From Saprospiraceae bacterium (GTDB lineage: Bacteria > Bacteroidota > Bacteroidia > Chitinophagales > Saprospiraceae): 64,000 bases of DNA. Under the pieces are notes generated by a model. The model was not told the origin of the DNA, did not search any database, and saw only the letters and a program-made list of their open reading frames with translations. Shown one piece after another: positions 18,025 through 26,988 of this stretch. Every line of letters starts with the position of its first letter. The first letter of the stretch is position 1. The position numbers were made by a program, and so were the translations under genes. Where the stretch lies: positions 1-64,000 of the forward strand of contig JAGQWX010000011.1 of NCBI GenBank assembly GCA_020436935.1, written 5' to 3'.

Positions 18025-19389
18025 TCAATTCCAGGGCAACTTTAGCACATTATCACCAATTCTTGATCCAAGATCATACCCGCCTTCGGAATCAAAACGA
18101 AAATGAACGCCTAAAGGCAATCTGCTGTATCCATTTTCCAAAGCCATTTCTTTAAATGAATAAAACGTACGGGGAGTTCCATTAAACTCAGTTCTTCCTT
18201 CATGACTTCTATCCGTAAATCGGTAGTTAGCGCCGAAAATCGAGGAAAGGACCACAGATGCGGCACCAGAAAAACTAGCATGTCCAGAAGGGTATGTCGG
18301 GAAAGGGGGGGTATAGTAGCCACCCGAACCGTCAGGGCACATGATGGTATTCCATTCCTTATCGTCCATATATTGACGGATATAGTCGACCGGCCTCAGA
18401 TAATTATACTTGTACTTTTCAGACCAGCAACGCACCCCGGCATCAGATAATGCCATGGATACTTTAACATAGGCAACCACACTTTCCATGAGATTGAAGT
18501 TTTCTGTCGAAAGTAACTGATTGGTGATGCTAATCCACCTTGCAGCAGGACTAAAGGTGAGTATAGGACAATCATCGCTCCAAAATTCTGCAATCCACTT
18601 ATCTTCACTATGCTTTCCTGCTTTAATCTCATTTACCATTTTCCAAATCTCCTCTGCTTCCTGGTAAAATGCAGAATTTTTGTCTTTATTTATGGCTGGA
18701 GGTACTTGGGCCCAAACTTTTTCTGAGCGGCTGAATGTCCTCACTTTTCCCCAATGAGGAAGAAGTGCAGGGGCATAATCAGGATAGGTAGGCTTCCAAA
18801 GATATTCACCATTTGGCGGAAGGTAGTTGGGGTCATTGTTTTTAAGAAATGCTTTATGTCCCCAATAATCAGTTTCAGACCAGGTATAAATTGCTTGCGC
18901 TACAGCTTCTCCATAGGCAACAGACTTTCTGAATACTTCAGGGCTACAATCTATTTGCATTCTTTCCCTAAGATCAGAACCCAATTGGATCATCTGGAAT
19001 TGCGTATTTGATGGGGCAATGGGGAAAAATAGTTCAAAACTCCTTTCATAAGCAGAACTCAAAACCACTTCCCAATCCAGGTCCATTATATCTCCTGTTT
19101 CAGGTAATTTCAAATCGGTAAAATAGTTGGTAAGACTTTTATATTTTCCATTACTGCCGGCAACAATTGATTCATATGCAGCTAAATTTATATATGCAAT
19201 GTTTCTTGCAGAAACGGGAGGCCTGTATCCAGGGGTAAATCTTTCGATCTCCAGGTAAAATTTGTTCCAGATGAGTGGAATCTGAGCATTGTATTGATCT
19301 GAGTTTTTATAATTTTCATTGATTTCATCTTTTGAACATGAGGCCCAAAAAAAGGCCAGAATAACAATAGGGTAGAAGTACTTACGCAT
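18025..19389 (-). CDS. Vanadium-dependent haloperoxidase/PAP2-like lipoprotein
   Basis: The 454-residue protein has a lipoprotein signal (FFWASCSKDE). All three motifs of the vanadium haloperoxidase/acid phosphatase superfamily are present in the C-terminal half: KYKYNYLRP (K-x6-RP), PSGHASFSG (Ser368, Gly369, His370) and SRLPLGVHFRFD (SR-x5-H-x3-D; Arg423, His429, Asp433). The enzyme should bind vanadate or phosphate and would act at the periplasmic or outer surface. Halide oxidation cannot be told from phosphatase activity by sequence alone. It is first in an operon with an ECF sigma factor and a lipoprotein. A 15-bp palindrome centred at 19432 (CAGATCcatGATCTG) lies about 40 bases upstream of its start and could be an operator. 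Confidence 0.87.
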   Translation of the reverse strand: MRKYFYPIVILAFFWASCSKDEINENYKNSDQYNAQIPLIWNKFYLEIERFTPGYRPPVSARNIAYINLAAYESIVAGSNGKYKSLTNYFTDLKLPETGDIMDLDWEVVLSSAYERSFELFFPIAPSNTQFQMIQLGSDLRERMQIDCSPEVFRKSVAYGEAVAQAIYTWSETDYWGHKAFLKNNDPNYLPPNGEYLWKPTYPDYAPALLPHWGKVRTFSRSEKVWAQVPPAINKDKNSAFYQEAEEIWKMVNEIKAGKHSEDKWIAEFWSDDCPILTFSPAARWISITNQLLSTENFNLMESVVAYVKVSMALSDAGVRCWSEKYKYNYLRPVDYIRQYMDDKEWNTIMCPDGSGGYYTPPFPTYPSGHASFSGAASVVLSSIFGANYRFTDRSHEGRTEFNGTPRTFYSFKEMALENGYSRLPLGVHFRFDSEGGYDLGSRIGDNVLKLPWN

Positions 19390-19714
19390 TGGATATTTTA
19401 GTTTTAAAAATTACAATCTGCCTGCAGATCCATGATCTGACCTTTTTTGCTACAAATTTTTTACTATACGGCGTTGCTCATTGGAGTTGCCAGTATGGTA
19501 TACAGTTGAGGTTTGACTCAGAGGTCATGGCCAGCTCACATCATGACTTGTAAAAAAAACCTACACAAATAGTCCGGTCAAACCAGAATATGACTGGTGG
19601 AAAAAACTTTGCGGAGATCGTCAATATCTCCTAAAATCTATTGGATGAATTTGATGACCTGAGTGCAACAATATTTGCAAAAAATATTTTTACTTCACCG
19701 TGTTTGTGGCAAAA
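19390..19714. other. Intergenic region upstream of the haloperoxidase-like operon
   Basis: About 325 bases. It holds the palindrome CAGATCcatGATCTG at 19425-19439, upstream of the minus-strand operon. Nothing else was recognised; short readings over 19700 are antisense to xerC. Confidence 0.4.
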
Positions 19715-20632
19715 TTAATGCTCCCTGGGGTGGGTATCTTTATAAATGCCAATCAGGCGTTCGATGGAGTTGTGGGTATAAATCTGAGTGGCTGCCAGCG
19801 ATGCATGACCAAGCAGTTCCTTGATGGCATTGATGTCGGCCCCATTGTTGAGCAGGTGGGTGGCAAAACTGTGCCTCAAAACGTGTGGGCTTTTTTTATC
19901 TGAAGAGGGCAGGGGCGAGGTGTATTTCTTGACAATGGCATACACTGTACGAGGATCAAGTTTTTTGCCTGTATTGGATAACAACAAATGATTGGAAGGG
20001 CTTTCCCATTCTGCAGCTTTCTCATTGCGGTATTGCTTGTATTCCTCAATGGCCTGGAGGAGAGAAGGACTAATGGGAACAATGCGTTCTTTGTTGCCTT
20101 TTCCAAGGATGCGGACTTCAAGGCGGGATTTGTCGAAGTCTGTGTCCCGGAGGTTGAGTAATTCGCTTTTACGCATGCCTGTGTTGTAAAACAGATTGAT
20201 GATCAGACGGTCTCTGAGCATTTCAAACATCTCTCCTTCGTTGTAGATGGGCATTTTGGCTTCCATCAAATCCGATTCAGAAAAAAAGGATGGCAACCTC
20301 TCCGGCGTTTTGAGCTGAGAGATCTTTTTCATAGGATTTTCCGTGGTCAGGTTTCTAATTCGTAAAAATTTATAAAATCCATTGAGCGAGGAAATTTTTC
20401 TGTTGACAGATCTGGCAGCAATACCTCTTTTGGTCAGATCAACTATCCATGACCTGATGAGGTGGTGTTTGAGCCCTTTGTCGCCAAGACCTATCTGATA
20501 ATTGGTCCTCAGATAGTCTTCACATTCCATCAGATCTGTTGAATACGAACGACTTGTGTGTTCAGAACATCTCTTTTCGTATTTCAGATGATCGATGTAT
20601 TTGGCGATATGTTCGTTTTCTATGCCTTCCAC
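19715..20632 (-). CDS. xerC: Tyrosine recombinase XerC/XerD
   Basis: The 305-residue enzyme carries the SAM-like N-terminal domain (IAKYIDHLKYEKRCSEHTSRSYSTDL) and the full catalytic set: Arg154 (TGMRKSELLNL), Lys178 (LGKGNKER), His250 and Arg253 (HVLRHSFATHLL), His276 (LGHASLAATQIYTH) and Tyr285. Xer recombinases resolve chromosome dimers at dif during division. Length and motifs fit the housekeeping type rather than a phage or transposon integrase, and no att-like repeats or mobile genes are near. XerC and XerD cannot be separated with certainty from one copy. It lies 27 bases downstream of the HYR giant gene on the same strand. Confidence 0.9.
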   Translation of the reverse strand: MEGIENEHIAKYIDHLKYEKRCSEHTSRSYSTDLMECEDYLRTNYQIGLGDKGLKHHLIRSWIVDLTKRGIAARSVNRKISSLNGFYKFLRIRNLTTENPMKKISQLKTPERLPSFFSESDLMEAKMPIYNEGEMFEMLRDRLIINLFYNTGMRKSELLNLRDTDFDKSRLEVRILGKGNKERIVPISPSLLQAIEEYKQYRNEKAAEWESPSNHLLLSNTGKKLDPRTVYAIVKKYTSPLPSSDKKSPHVLRHSFATHLLNNGADINAIKELLGHASLAATQIYTHNSIERLIGIYKDTHPREH

Positions 20633-20659
20633 TTTTTACTTAACGACGGTTTTGTAAGC

Positions 20660-23600
20660 TTATTGATCGGATAGTATCATTTTGCCCAATTTTCTTTCTC
20701 CTTCAAAAATGACTTCGTACAGATATACACCGGAGCCAGACAGCTGTGATGCTTCAACTGTGATGACGTTGTTGCCGCTCATGGCTTTGGTGTTTTCTTT
20801 GATCAATATTCTTCCCAGACCATCAAAGACCCTGAAACTCATAATGCCTTCTCTCGGAAGATATACCTCAATATTTGATGTTTGACTGAATGGGTTGGGA
20901 GCATTCTGGCCTACGGACCATGGTTTTTCACTTACCGTATTGGTGCGAAGTATCAGCTCACGTACTGCCATGTCTTCGTCATACAATTCATTGCCATATT
21001 CCTCTACCAGGCGTAGATTTTCCAAGTTGACCTCATCTGAGGTTTCTATGTATAATATGGGTTCATCCGGATTTATATTTCTTCCATTGCCATCAAACCA
21101 GGACAAGTTCAAAATACCCCTATTGGTGAAAACATAGGCGTCATGGGCAATATTAAGCTGACCTGGGAGGAGTACTACACCATCTTTTTTATTGATGCCG
21201 GCCAGTGAGAACTGCATGCCATACAACATGGATACGTCATCCACATATACCGCCAGTCTTCCGTCATCCATGGTCTTTATCATCAAATCAACAACATTCT
21301 CATTTCTGTTGTTTGTATTTTGGCCCAAAGATGTTTTGGTCGCGCTGTCGTCTACATCCCCAAGTCTGACTCCAACAAACTTCAGATCTGACCTGCTTCC
21401 TTCTCCTTTGTACAAGGTGATCTTTTCTTCATAGGTCATGGATGATAAGTCGTTGCCTTTGATAGACGCTTCATTGAAAAACCTCCAGGGCTTTCCATTG
21501 TCTGGCATGCTTGCCTCTACGCCAAGAATGATTTTTCTGATCGAAACCAGGTCCTGCACATTGGTACGGCCGTCCTTATTGAAGTCGGAAGCCAACATCT
21601 GATGGGTGTTCTTGAATCGGTCAATGGCCAGAATGTGTTTTTGTATCATTACCAGGTCAAGGGTATTGAGCCCGTTTCTGATTTTATCATCTTTTGACGC
21701 TGATAGTATAAGGTCACTTTCCATTCTCACATTGCCAAAGTCAAATAGACCGTCTGAAAGAGTGGTGATTTTTTTGGTAAGATTGGTGCCTGAAAGTTCA
21801 ATTGCAACCTCAGCAATGGGCTGACCTTTGAGCGAGAATACATTGCCTGCAAAGTGCAATTGAGGATTGTTGTTGTCCGGGCAAATATTTCCTGTATTGT
21901 CCTGGATGATGACGCTCACGTCGCAATATTCCTGGTTGCCTGCTTCGTCTGTAACCCACATGCGCAACGGCAAAACCAGAGACTTGCCATCGGGGATGTC
22001 TGCACAAGTAATGATGCGGCCGGTGTCCAGGACATCTGCTGAGAAAGAGAATTTCAACTTGTTTTTTGGCGTACAGTTGTCACTGCTGCCAAAATCGAAG
22101 TCTTTGGCCCAGATGCCAATGCTTCCTGTAGATGGCATCACCACCGTCGTTACGCTGCTCAGACAGTATGGAGTAGGTTTTTTGCCGTCCCTCACCGTAA
22201 GGTAATACGTACAAGCTCCTATGTTTCCACAGAGGTCGTCGGCTGTCCACTTGATTTTGTGTTTGCCAACCGGCAGGATGCGATCAAAGCTGTCTCCGTT
22301 GCCAAATAAGTTGTCGTTGATACCGTCGCTGTATAAATCTATGGTATAATAGTATTTTATTTTATTGGAAGGCGTACAATCGTCTTCTGCTGATTTGCTC
22401 TGTACAACCCTGCCCTTACAATTGTCAAAAACATCGATGGTGACATCTTTACATTCTACAAACTCAGGCGCTACATCGTTTGAAATTTTCAGGATTTGGA
22501 CATATTCATATATGCCTGTATGATAACGCTCATTGTAGTTACACCAATCAATGACCGTCCATTTCCGTAAAATCTTCACACAAGATCCCGGTGCGTACTC
22601 GAAGACCTGATCTTTCCAATTGACCGCGGTGAGGCTGCAATCGTTGTGGGATATCATAGGCCGGTTATAAGGTTTACTCAGTGAGTCCGGATGCAGATTG
22701 GCATTGCATACCATCGTGTCAACATTCTCAGGCCACATGATGTAATCTTCATCAAAAGGATGGGTATTGATGATTTGGATGTGCTGTTTGCAAGTGCTGG
22801 TGTAGCCACGTTTGTCGGTCACAGACCAGGTCCTGATGACCCATCCTCTGCCACACTGATCGATATTGACAGAATCTTTGAATGTTGGCGGTCCTTTCAC
22901 GCCACAGTTGTCACCATAAATGGGCGTACCTGTGATGGTGGTATCTTTGTAATCTACTGTACAATCCAGTGTAATGTCGTCCGGGCAGTAAATGTAAGGA
23001 GGCAATTTATCTTCTACCTTGACCTCTACCATACAGGTATTGCTGTTTCCCGAAGCATCGGTGACCCTAAATGCCACCATAACGGTTTTGCCCACTTCTT
23101 CACAACAAAATCTTATTTTTTCGCTGTATTGCCTGGTCCCACCACATGCATCGGTCATTTTTAGCGCTTCATATTTTACAATCTCGCAATTGTCGTAGCT
23201 GTTGTCGTCAAAACTTTTGGCGTCTACTTCTGCACCTCCTGCGGCACCAATGGAAACCGTAGTATACAAACGACAAACCGCAACTGGAGTGATCTGATCA
23301 TTGACAATGACCTTAGTAATGCACTCTGTTGTATTAAAGCACTCATCTATGACGGTCCATTGTATGTAATACACGCCAAAGGACAAATCGAGGATCACGG
23401 AATCACCAACAACGCCATCTCTGGTGAATAGTGCGTCTTCTGGCAAAGGCATTTCATCATAATCAGGCACATAATAAGCCAATATGTAATGGAGGCTGTC
23501 TGAGCACTCTTCCAAAACAGTGGGCTTCTTCGGTTTGAGATTCACTGCACACTCGTCGTAATCTGCAGAAACGGTAATCTCATCCGGACAATCGAGGACT

Positions 23601-25459
23601 GGTCCTTCATGATCAGCAACCTTGATGATCTGGTCATGATATAAGATCCTGCCGGTGCACCAGTCCGAAACTGTCCATCGTCTCAAGATCTTGTAACTGT
23701 TGCCACAGGTTCTGAAAATATGGTCTTCATAAGGAAACACCTGTACATTGCTGCAGTATTCTCCATGTGGTTTCCCGGTAACCTCAGGCCCCGGTATGCT
23801 ATCACCCCAAATGAGGCAAGAAAGTACCGTTGTATCTATATCGTCGAAATTTTTTGGCCAAATCAGGGTAGATATGTCATTTCTGTAAACGAAGATGGGT
23901 TGAGTACAAGATTGAGCCTGATTGCCAAAGGCATCTACTCCCCTCCATGTTCTGTATATTTTTTTTTCATAGGCGCTGGCACAATCCTGAGTGACTATGC
24001 TGTCCTTAAAGTGGAGAATGGCTTCCGTACAATTGTCTATGCCGTAAACTATAAAGGATGCACTGTCTCTTTTTGTGTAAGTAATCTCATTGTCTGTCGG
24101 AAATGGTATGGTGCCACCCGTTTGTGACATGATGATTTGGAGTGCATTGACCTTGCCACCGTCGGAAGAAGAATTATCAGCAATGACAATTTTCCATACA
24201 CCTTCCATAAAACCACCTTCGACACCTGACAGGTTTTGGATAGCCTTAAATCTGCCCATTTTCGCAGGGCCTGTTGCAAAACAACTGTCTGCAAATGCGC
24301 TTGCGGCCATCGTAGCTTCATCGTCAAAAAATGCGTAAATGTCATCTCCTGTACAAGAACCTGCAGCGTTGAAAAGCTGGATCATTGTTCCTGATGGAGA
24401 TACCAATTGCGCTGAAAGTTGATTGACGCTGGTATGGGAAAGATCCATAAAAACATCAATGTCAAATATGGATGCGCTGTTGATGCCAAAAACCGGGATA
24501 TTGAATTCTTTGGTAAAGGTACTTCCGGCAGGCAGGCTTTTATCAGCACCCTGATAAGCGTAGGTGATTTTGGTCGGTAGTGGGGCTCCTGGCCTGAAAT
24601 CTCCAGAGCATGTCGTGTAAACAGAATCACAGAGGAGTTCAGGGCCAGTTTTATCTTCCGGAGTAACCCATCCCCAGCATCTGTTGCCATCGGGAGAAAG
24701 TACTTCGGTTTTCAGCTTTTGATTGATGTGCTCTATGCCAACTGTATTGCCCAATGGCCTGTTGGCAGCGTCATAAATGGTAACAATATAGTCGTCGAGG
24801 CAGCTGTATGGACCTCCTTCCAGCATCATTTGCGGGGTGATAAGCGCAAAACAATCTGGCCCAACAGTAACATTGATGTCTTTATAACAAGTTACTGAGG
24901 TGACTCGGTTGGGAACACCGACTACAGTCAGCGACATGGTACAGCTGCTGGAATTACCGGCTCTGTCTGTTGCTATGTATGATAAATTGTAGGTGCCTGG
25001 TCTAAACTCGTGGTCTATACTGTATGGGTTGCCTGCTGCAGGACTGATCGTGATGCCACTTGGTGTATCGCAATTGTCGATCACACTTATAAAAGAAAAT
25101 GCATTAGGACCGCATTCTCCGGAGCCCAGATTTACTGTTACAGGTTCACAGGACGGGAACATCGGACCTTCGGTATCCAATACAGTGACAACTACCACAC
25201 AGGAGCCATTGGGGCAGGTGAAAGGTACGTTGTGCGTTCCTACGGTGTAAAAGCTTGTTTGAGCTTGTCCACCGCTGCAGGGGCTGGGTATGGTGATGGT
25301 GGCACCACATAAGCCCGGTTGTGAACCTACCGTGATGTTGGAGCAGGAAATCTCTCCCTGACCCAGGACTGCACCGCTGAAAATTATTGAAAAGAAAATA
25401 ATCGCCATTGCTATTATTGACTTTCCAAACCGGTAAATGATCGAATATCCAATATCCAT
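20660..25459 (-). CDS. Giant HYR/P-domain/dockerin T9SS-secreted protein
   Basis: The 1599-residue protein starts with a signal peptide (about 1-34, ending VLGQ). It contains Cys-rich beta repeats typical of HYR modules (e.g. ITVSADYDECAVNLKPKKPTVLEECSD and VAPEFVECKDVTIDVFDNCKG) and a proprotein-convertase P-domain-like region near residues 300-450 (LSAQLVSPSGTMIQLF...GVWKIVIADNSSSDGGKV). A dockerin-like type I pair follows at about 1259-1315 (LNTLDLVMIQKHIL...DFNKDGRTNVQDLVSIRKIIL), then a cohesin-like stretch, and a type A T9SS sorting domain (1519-1599: NAPNPFSQ...VFDGLGRILIKE...GSGVYLYEVIFEG). It should reach the cell surface or medium through the T9SS. Adhesion or matrix formation is inferred from the architecture; no enzyme domain is seen. 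Confidence 0.88.
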   Translation of the reverse strand: MDIGYSIIYRFGKSIIAMAIIFFSIIFSGAVLGQGEISCSNITVGSQPGLCGATITIPSPCSGGQAQTSFYTVGTHNVPFTCPNGSCVVVVTVLDTEGPMFPSCEPVTVNLGSGECGPNAFSFISVIDNCDTPSGITISPAAGNPYSIDHEFRPGTYNLSYIATDRAGNSSSCTMSLTVVGVPNRVTSVTCYKDINVTVGPDCFALITPQMMLEGGPYSCLDDYIVTIYDAANRPLGNTVGIEHINQKLKTEVLSPDGNRCWGWVTPEDKTGPELLCDSVYTTCSGDFRPGAPLPTKITYAYQGADKSLPAGSTFTKEFNIPVFGINSASIFDIDVFMDLSHTSVNQLSAQLVSPSGTMIQLFNAAGSCTGDDIYAFFDDEATMAASAFADSCFATGPAKMGRFKAIQNLSGVEGGFMEGVWKIVIADNSSSDGGKVNALQIIMSQTGGTIPFPTDNEITYTKRDSASFIVYGIDNCTEAILHFKDSIVTQDCASAYEKKIYRTWRGVDAFGNQAQSCTQPIFVYRNDISTLIWPKNFDDIDTTVLSCLIWGDSIPGPEVTGKPHGEYCSNVQVFPYEDHIFRTCGNSYKILRRWTVSDWCTGRILYHDQIIKVADHEGPVLDCPDEITVSADYDECAVNLKPKKPTVLEECSDSLHYILAYYVPDYDEMPLPEDALFTRDGVVGDSVILDLSFGVYYIQWTVIDECFNTTECITKVIVNDQITPVAVCRLYTTVSIGAAGGAEVDAKSFDDNSYDNCEIVKYEALKMTDACGGTRQYSEKIRFCCEEVGKTVMVAFRVTDASGNSNTCMVEVKVEDKLPPYIYCPDDITLDCTVDYKDTTITGTPIYGDNCGVKGPPTFKDSVNIDQCGRGWVIRTWSVTDKRGYTSTCKQHIQIINTHPFDEDYIMWPENVDTMVCNANLHPDSLSKPYNRPMISHNDCSLTAVNWKDQVFEYAPGSCVKILRKWTVIDWCNYNERYHTGIYEYVQILKISNDVAPEFVECKDVTIDVFDNCKGRVVQSKSAEDDCTPSNKIKYYYTIDLYSDGINDNLFGNGDSFDRILPVGKHKIKWTADDLCGNIGACTYYLTVRDGKKPTPYCLSSVTTVVMPSTGSIGIWAKDFDFGSSDNCTPKNKLKFSFSADVLDTGRIITCADIPDGKSLVLPLRMWVTDEAGNQEYCDVSVIIQDNTGNICPDNNNPQLHFAGNVFSLKGQPIAEVAIELSGTNLTKKITTLSDGLFDFGNVRMESDLILSASKDDKIRNGLNTLDLVMIQKHILAIDRFKNTHQMLASDFNKDGRTNVQDLVSIRKIILGVEASMPDNGKPWRFFNEASIKGNDLSSMTYEEKITLYKGEGSRSDLKFVGVRLGDVDDSATKTSLGQNTNNRNENVVDLMIKTMDDGRLAVYVDDVSMLYGMQFSLAGINKKDGVVLLPGQLNIAHDAYVFTNRGILNLSWFDGNGRNINPDEPILYIETSDEVNLENLRLVEEYGNELYDEDMAVRELILRTNTVSEKPWSVGQNAPNPFSQTSNIEVYLPREGIMSFRVFDGLGRILIKENTKAMSGNNVITVEASQLSGSGVYLYEVIFEGERKLGKMILSDQ

Positions 25460-25759
25460 CGGACCTGATTTTTGTTAAATTATTATCGTGGTTGTGTCAT
25501 AAAGCATTCATAATCAATATATTATTACATATTATTAAAAAATGTAATATGACTACTTACCATAGTGCAATAATTGTGCCGATTTCGTACAAATAAGTGG
25601 ATATTTAATTATTACCAATTGATTTACATAGATTTAAACATGGTTATAAATTTTAATTTGAAATGTTGGTTGGCAAAAAAATGTCATAAAAAGCTGGAAA
25701 TTCCTCTTTAACTTTGTGGTGATCGTAAAACAGGACGTCAAACAACAAAGCAATAGGCG
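25460..25759. other. Divergent promoter region between HYR giant and DUF3667 genes
   Basis: About 300 A+T-rich bases between divergent genes. A box TAACTTTG at 25709-25716 fits the Bacteroidota -7 element for the plus-strand gene starting at 25760, but no TTTG lies 19 bases upstream. ATTACAT and ATGTAAT form a loose inverted repeat near 25525-25550. No gene is seen. Confidence 0.45.
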
Positions 25760-26782
25760 ATGCCGGATACCCAAAACAAAAACTACTGCCTCAACTGCGA
25801 AAAGCAATTCCAGGCCAGCGAGGAATACTGCATGCATTGCGGTCAGCACAGACTAAGCCACGACCTGTCAGCCAGAGTAGTAATAAGAGAGTTGTTCCAC
25901 AACTTTTTCAATATTGACTCCAGGTTTTTCCATACAGTAAGAAATATTTGGCGACCCTACTTCCTCACAAGGGCATATATTGCCGGCAAACGCAAGTCGT
26001 ATCTTTTGCCGACCCAGACTTTTTTATTCACCTTGTTTTTAGCTTTTACACTGATCATATTTTTTCTTCCTTCGCTCAATAATATGACCAAAAGAAGTGC
26101 ACTGGTCAGAGGGGAGTTGGCCGCCCATGAATCCAGCTTTGATACGATTGCACCCAAGTATATTGCAGATACGACAGTCATAAAAAAACTGAGGGCAGAC
26201 CTATATGCGGATGTAGATTCGATGAATAACTTTTTACCAACACTATTCTCATTTGCCGAAAAGCACAACATCACGTTAAGTGATGTGTACAACAAATCTG
26301 TTGACAGCATCATTATTGAAAAGAAATTAGACAAGTGGTACCAAAAACTCATTTTAAGGCAATCTGTCAATATGCTGTACAATCCCATAGGCAGTACCAA
26401 GTTTCTTATCGGTAATACCTCCTGGGTTTTTGTGCTCACTGTTTTGCTCACGGCTATTTTTGCAAAACTGGTCTACATGAGGGGAGGGTTTTATCTGCTG
26501 GAACATCTGACCTTCAACATGTATATGCACAGCACTATATTTTTATTGATCAGTATTGGTATCCTGATCAACAATCTTTTGGAAGGTGTTGCGGATGTAG
26601 ATACATTCAATGCAGTGCTTGGTTTTATGGGGCTGGCTCTCATCATATGGAATATCCACAAGTACTATCAGGGAGGTAAGTTTCGCAGCTTTGTGAAAAT
26701 GAGCCTGATGTTTACATTTTATATCCTCACTTTTTCCTTCTGTCTGCTGCTGGTATTGGGAATCAGTCTTGTCTTTATTTGA
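25760..26782 (+). CDS. DUF3667 zinc-ribbon membrane protein
   Basis: The 340-residue protein begins with a zinc ribbon (YCLNCEKQFQASEEYCMHCGQHR, two CxxC pairs) followed by the DUF3667 signature LSARVVIRELFHNFFNIDSRFFHTVRNIWRPYFLTRAYIAGKRKSYLLPTQTFLF. One membrane helix follows at about 93-112, then a soluble periplasmic or cytoplasmic insert (about 115-210), and four hydrophobic segments fill the C-terminal third. The family is common in Bacteroidota and has no established function; the zinc ribbon at the N-terminus should be cytoplasmic. It is monocistronic and divergent from the HYR giant. Confidence 0.85.
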   Translation: MPDTQNKNYCLNCEKQFQASEEYCMHCGQHRLSHDLSARVVIRELFHNFFNIDSRFFHTVRNIWRPYFLTRAYIAGKRKSYLLPTQTFLFTLFLAFTLIIFFLPSLNNMTKRSALVRGELAAHESSFDTIAPKYIADTTVIKKLRADLYADVDSMNNFLPTLFSFAEKHNITLSDVYNKSVDSIIIEKKLDKWYQKLILRQSVNMLYNPIGSTKFLIGNTSWVFVLTVLLTAIFAKLVYMRGGFYLLEHLTFNMYMHSTIFLLISIGILINNLLEGVADVDTFNAVLGFMGLALIIWNIHKYYQGGKFRSFVKMSLMFTFYILTFSFCLLLVLGISLVFI

Positions 26783-26988
26783 TACTTTGCATGAGGAAAA
26801 TAGCATCATCTAATCTTTAGCATATCAGCCGGATGGATTACAACAAAATATTTGAAAAGACCATCTTAGCCATGCTTTCAGCTTGAAAAATGCTTAGTTT
26901 TGGGCCTTTCAAAAAAGAAGCAAAAGAGCTAAGCATCATTTTTATCTAAAATTTTGAATAGCCAGGTATTAATAAATAAAATTCTTGC

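Noticed and set aside
19715-20632. Xer recombinase as integrase of a mobile element
   Set aside because: Length and motifs fit chromosomal XerC/XerD, with no att-like repeats, cargo or mobility genes around.
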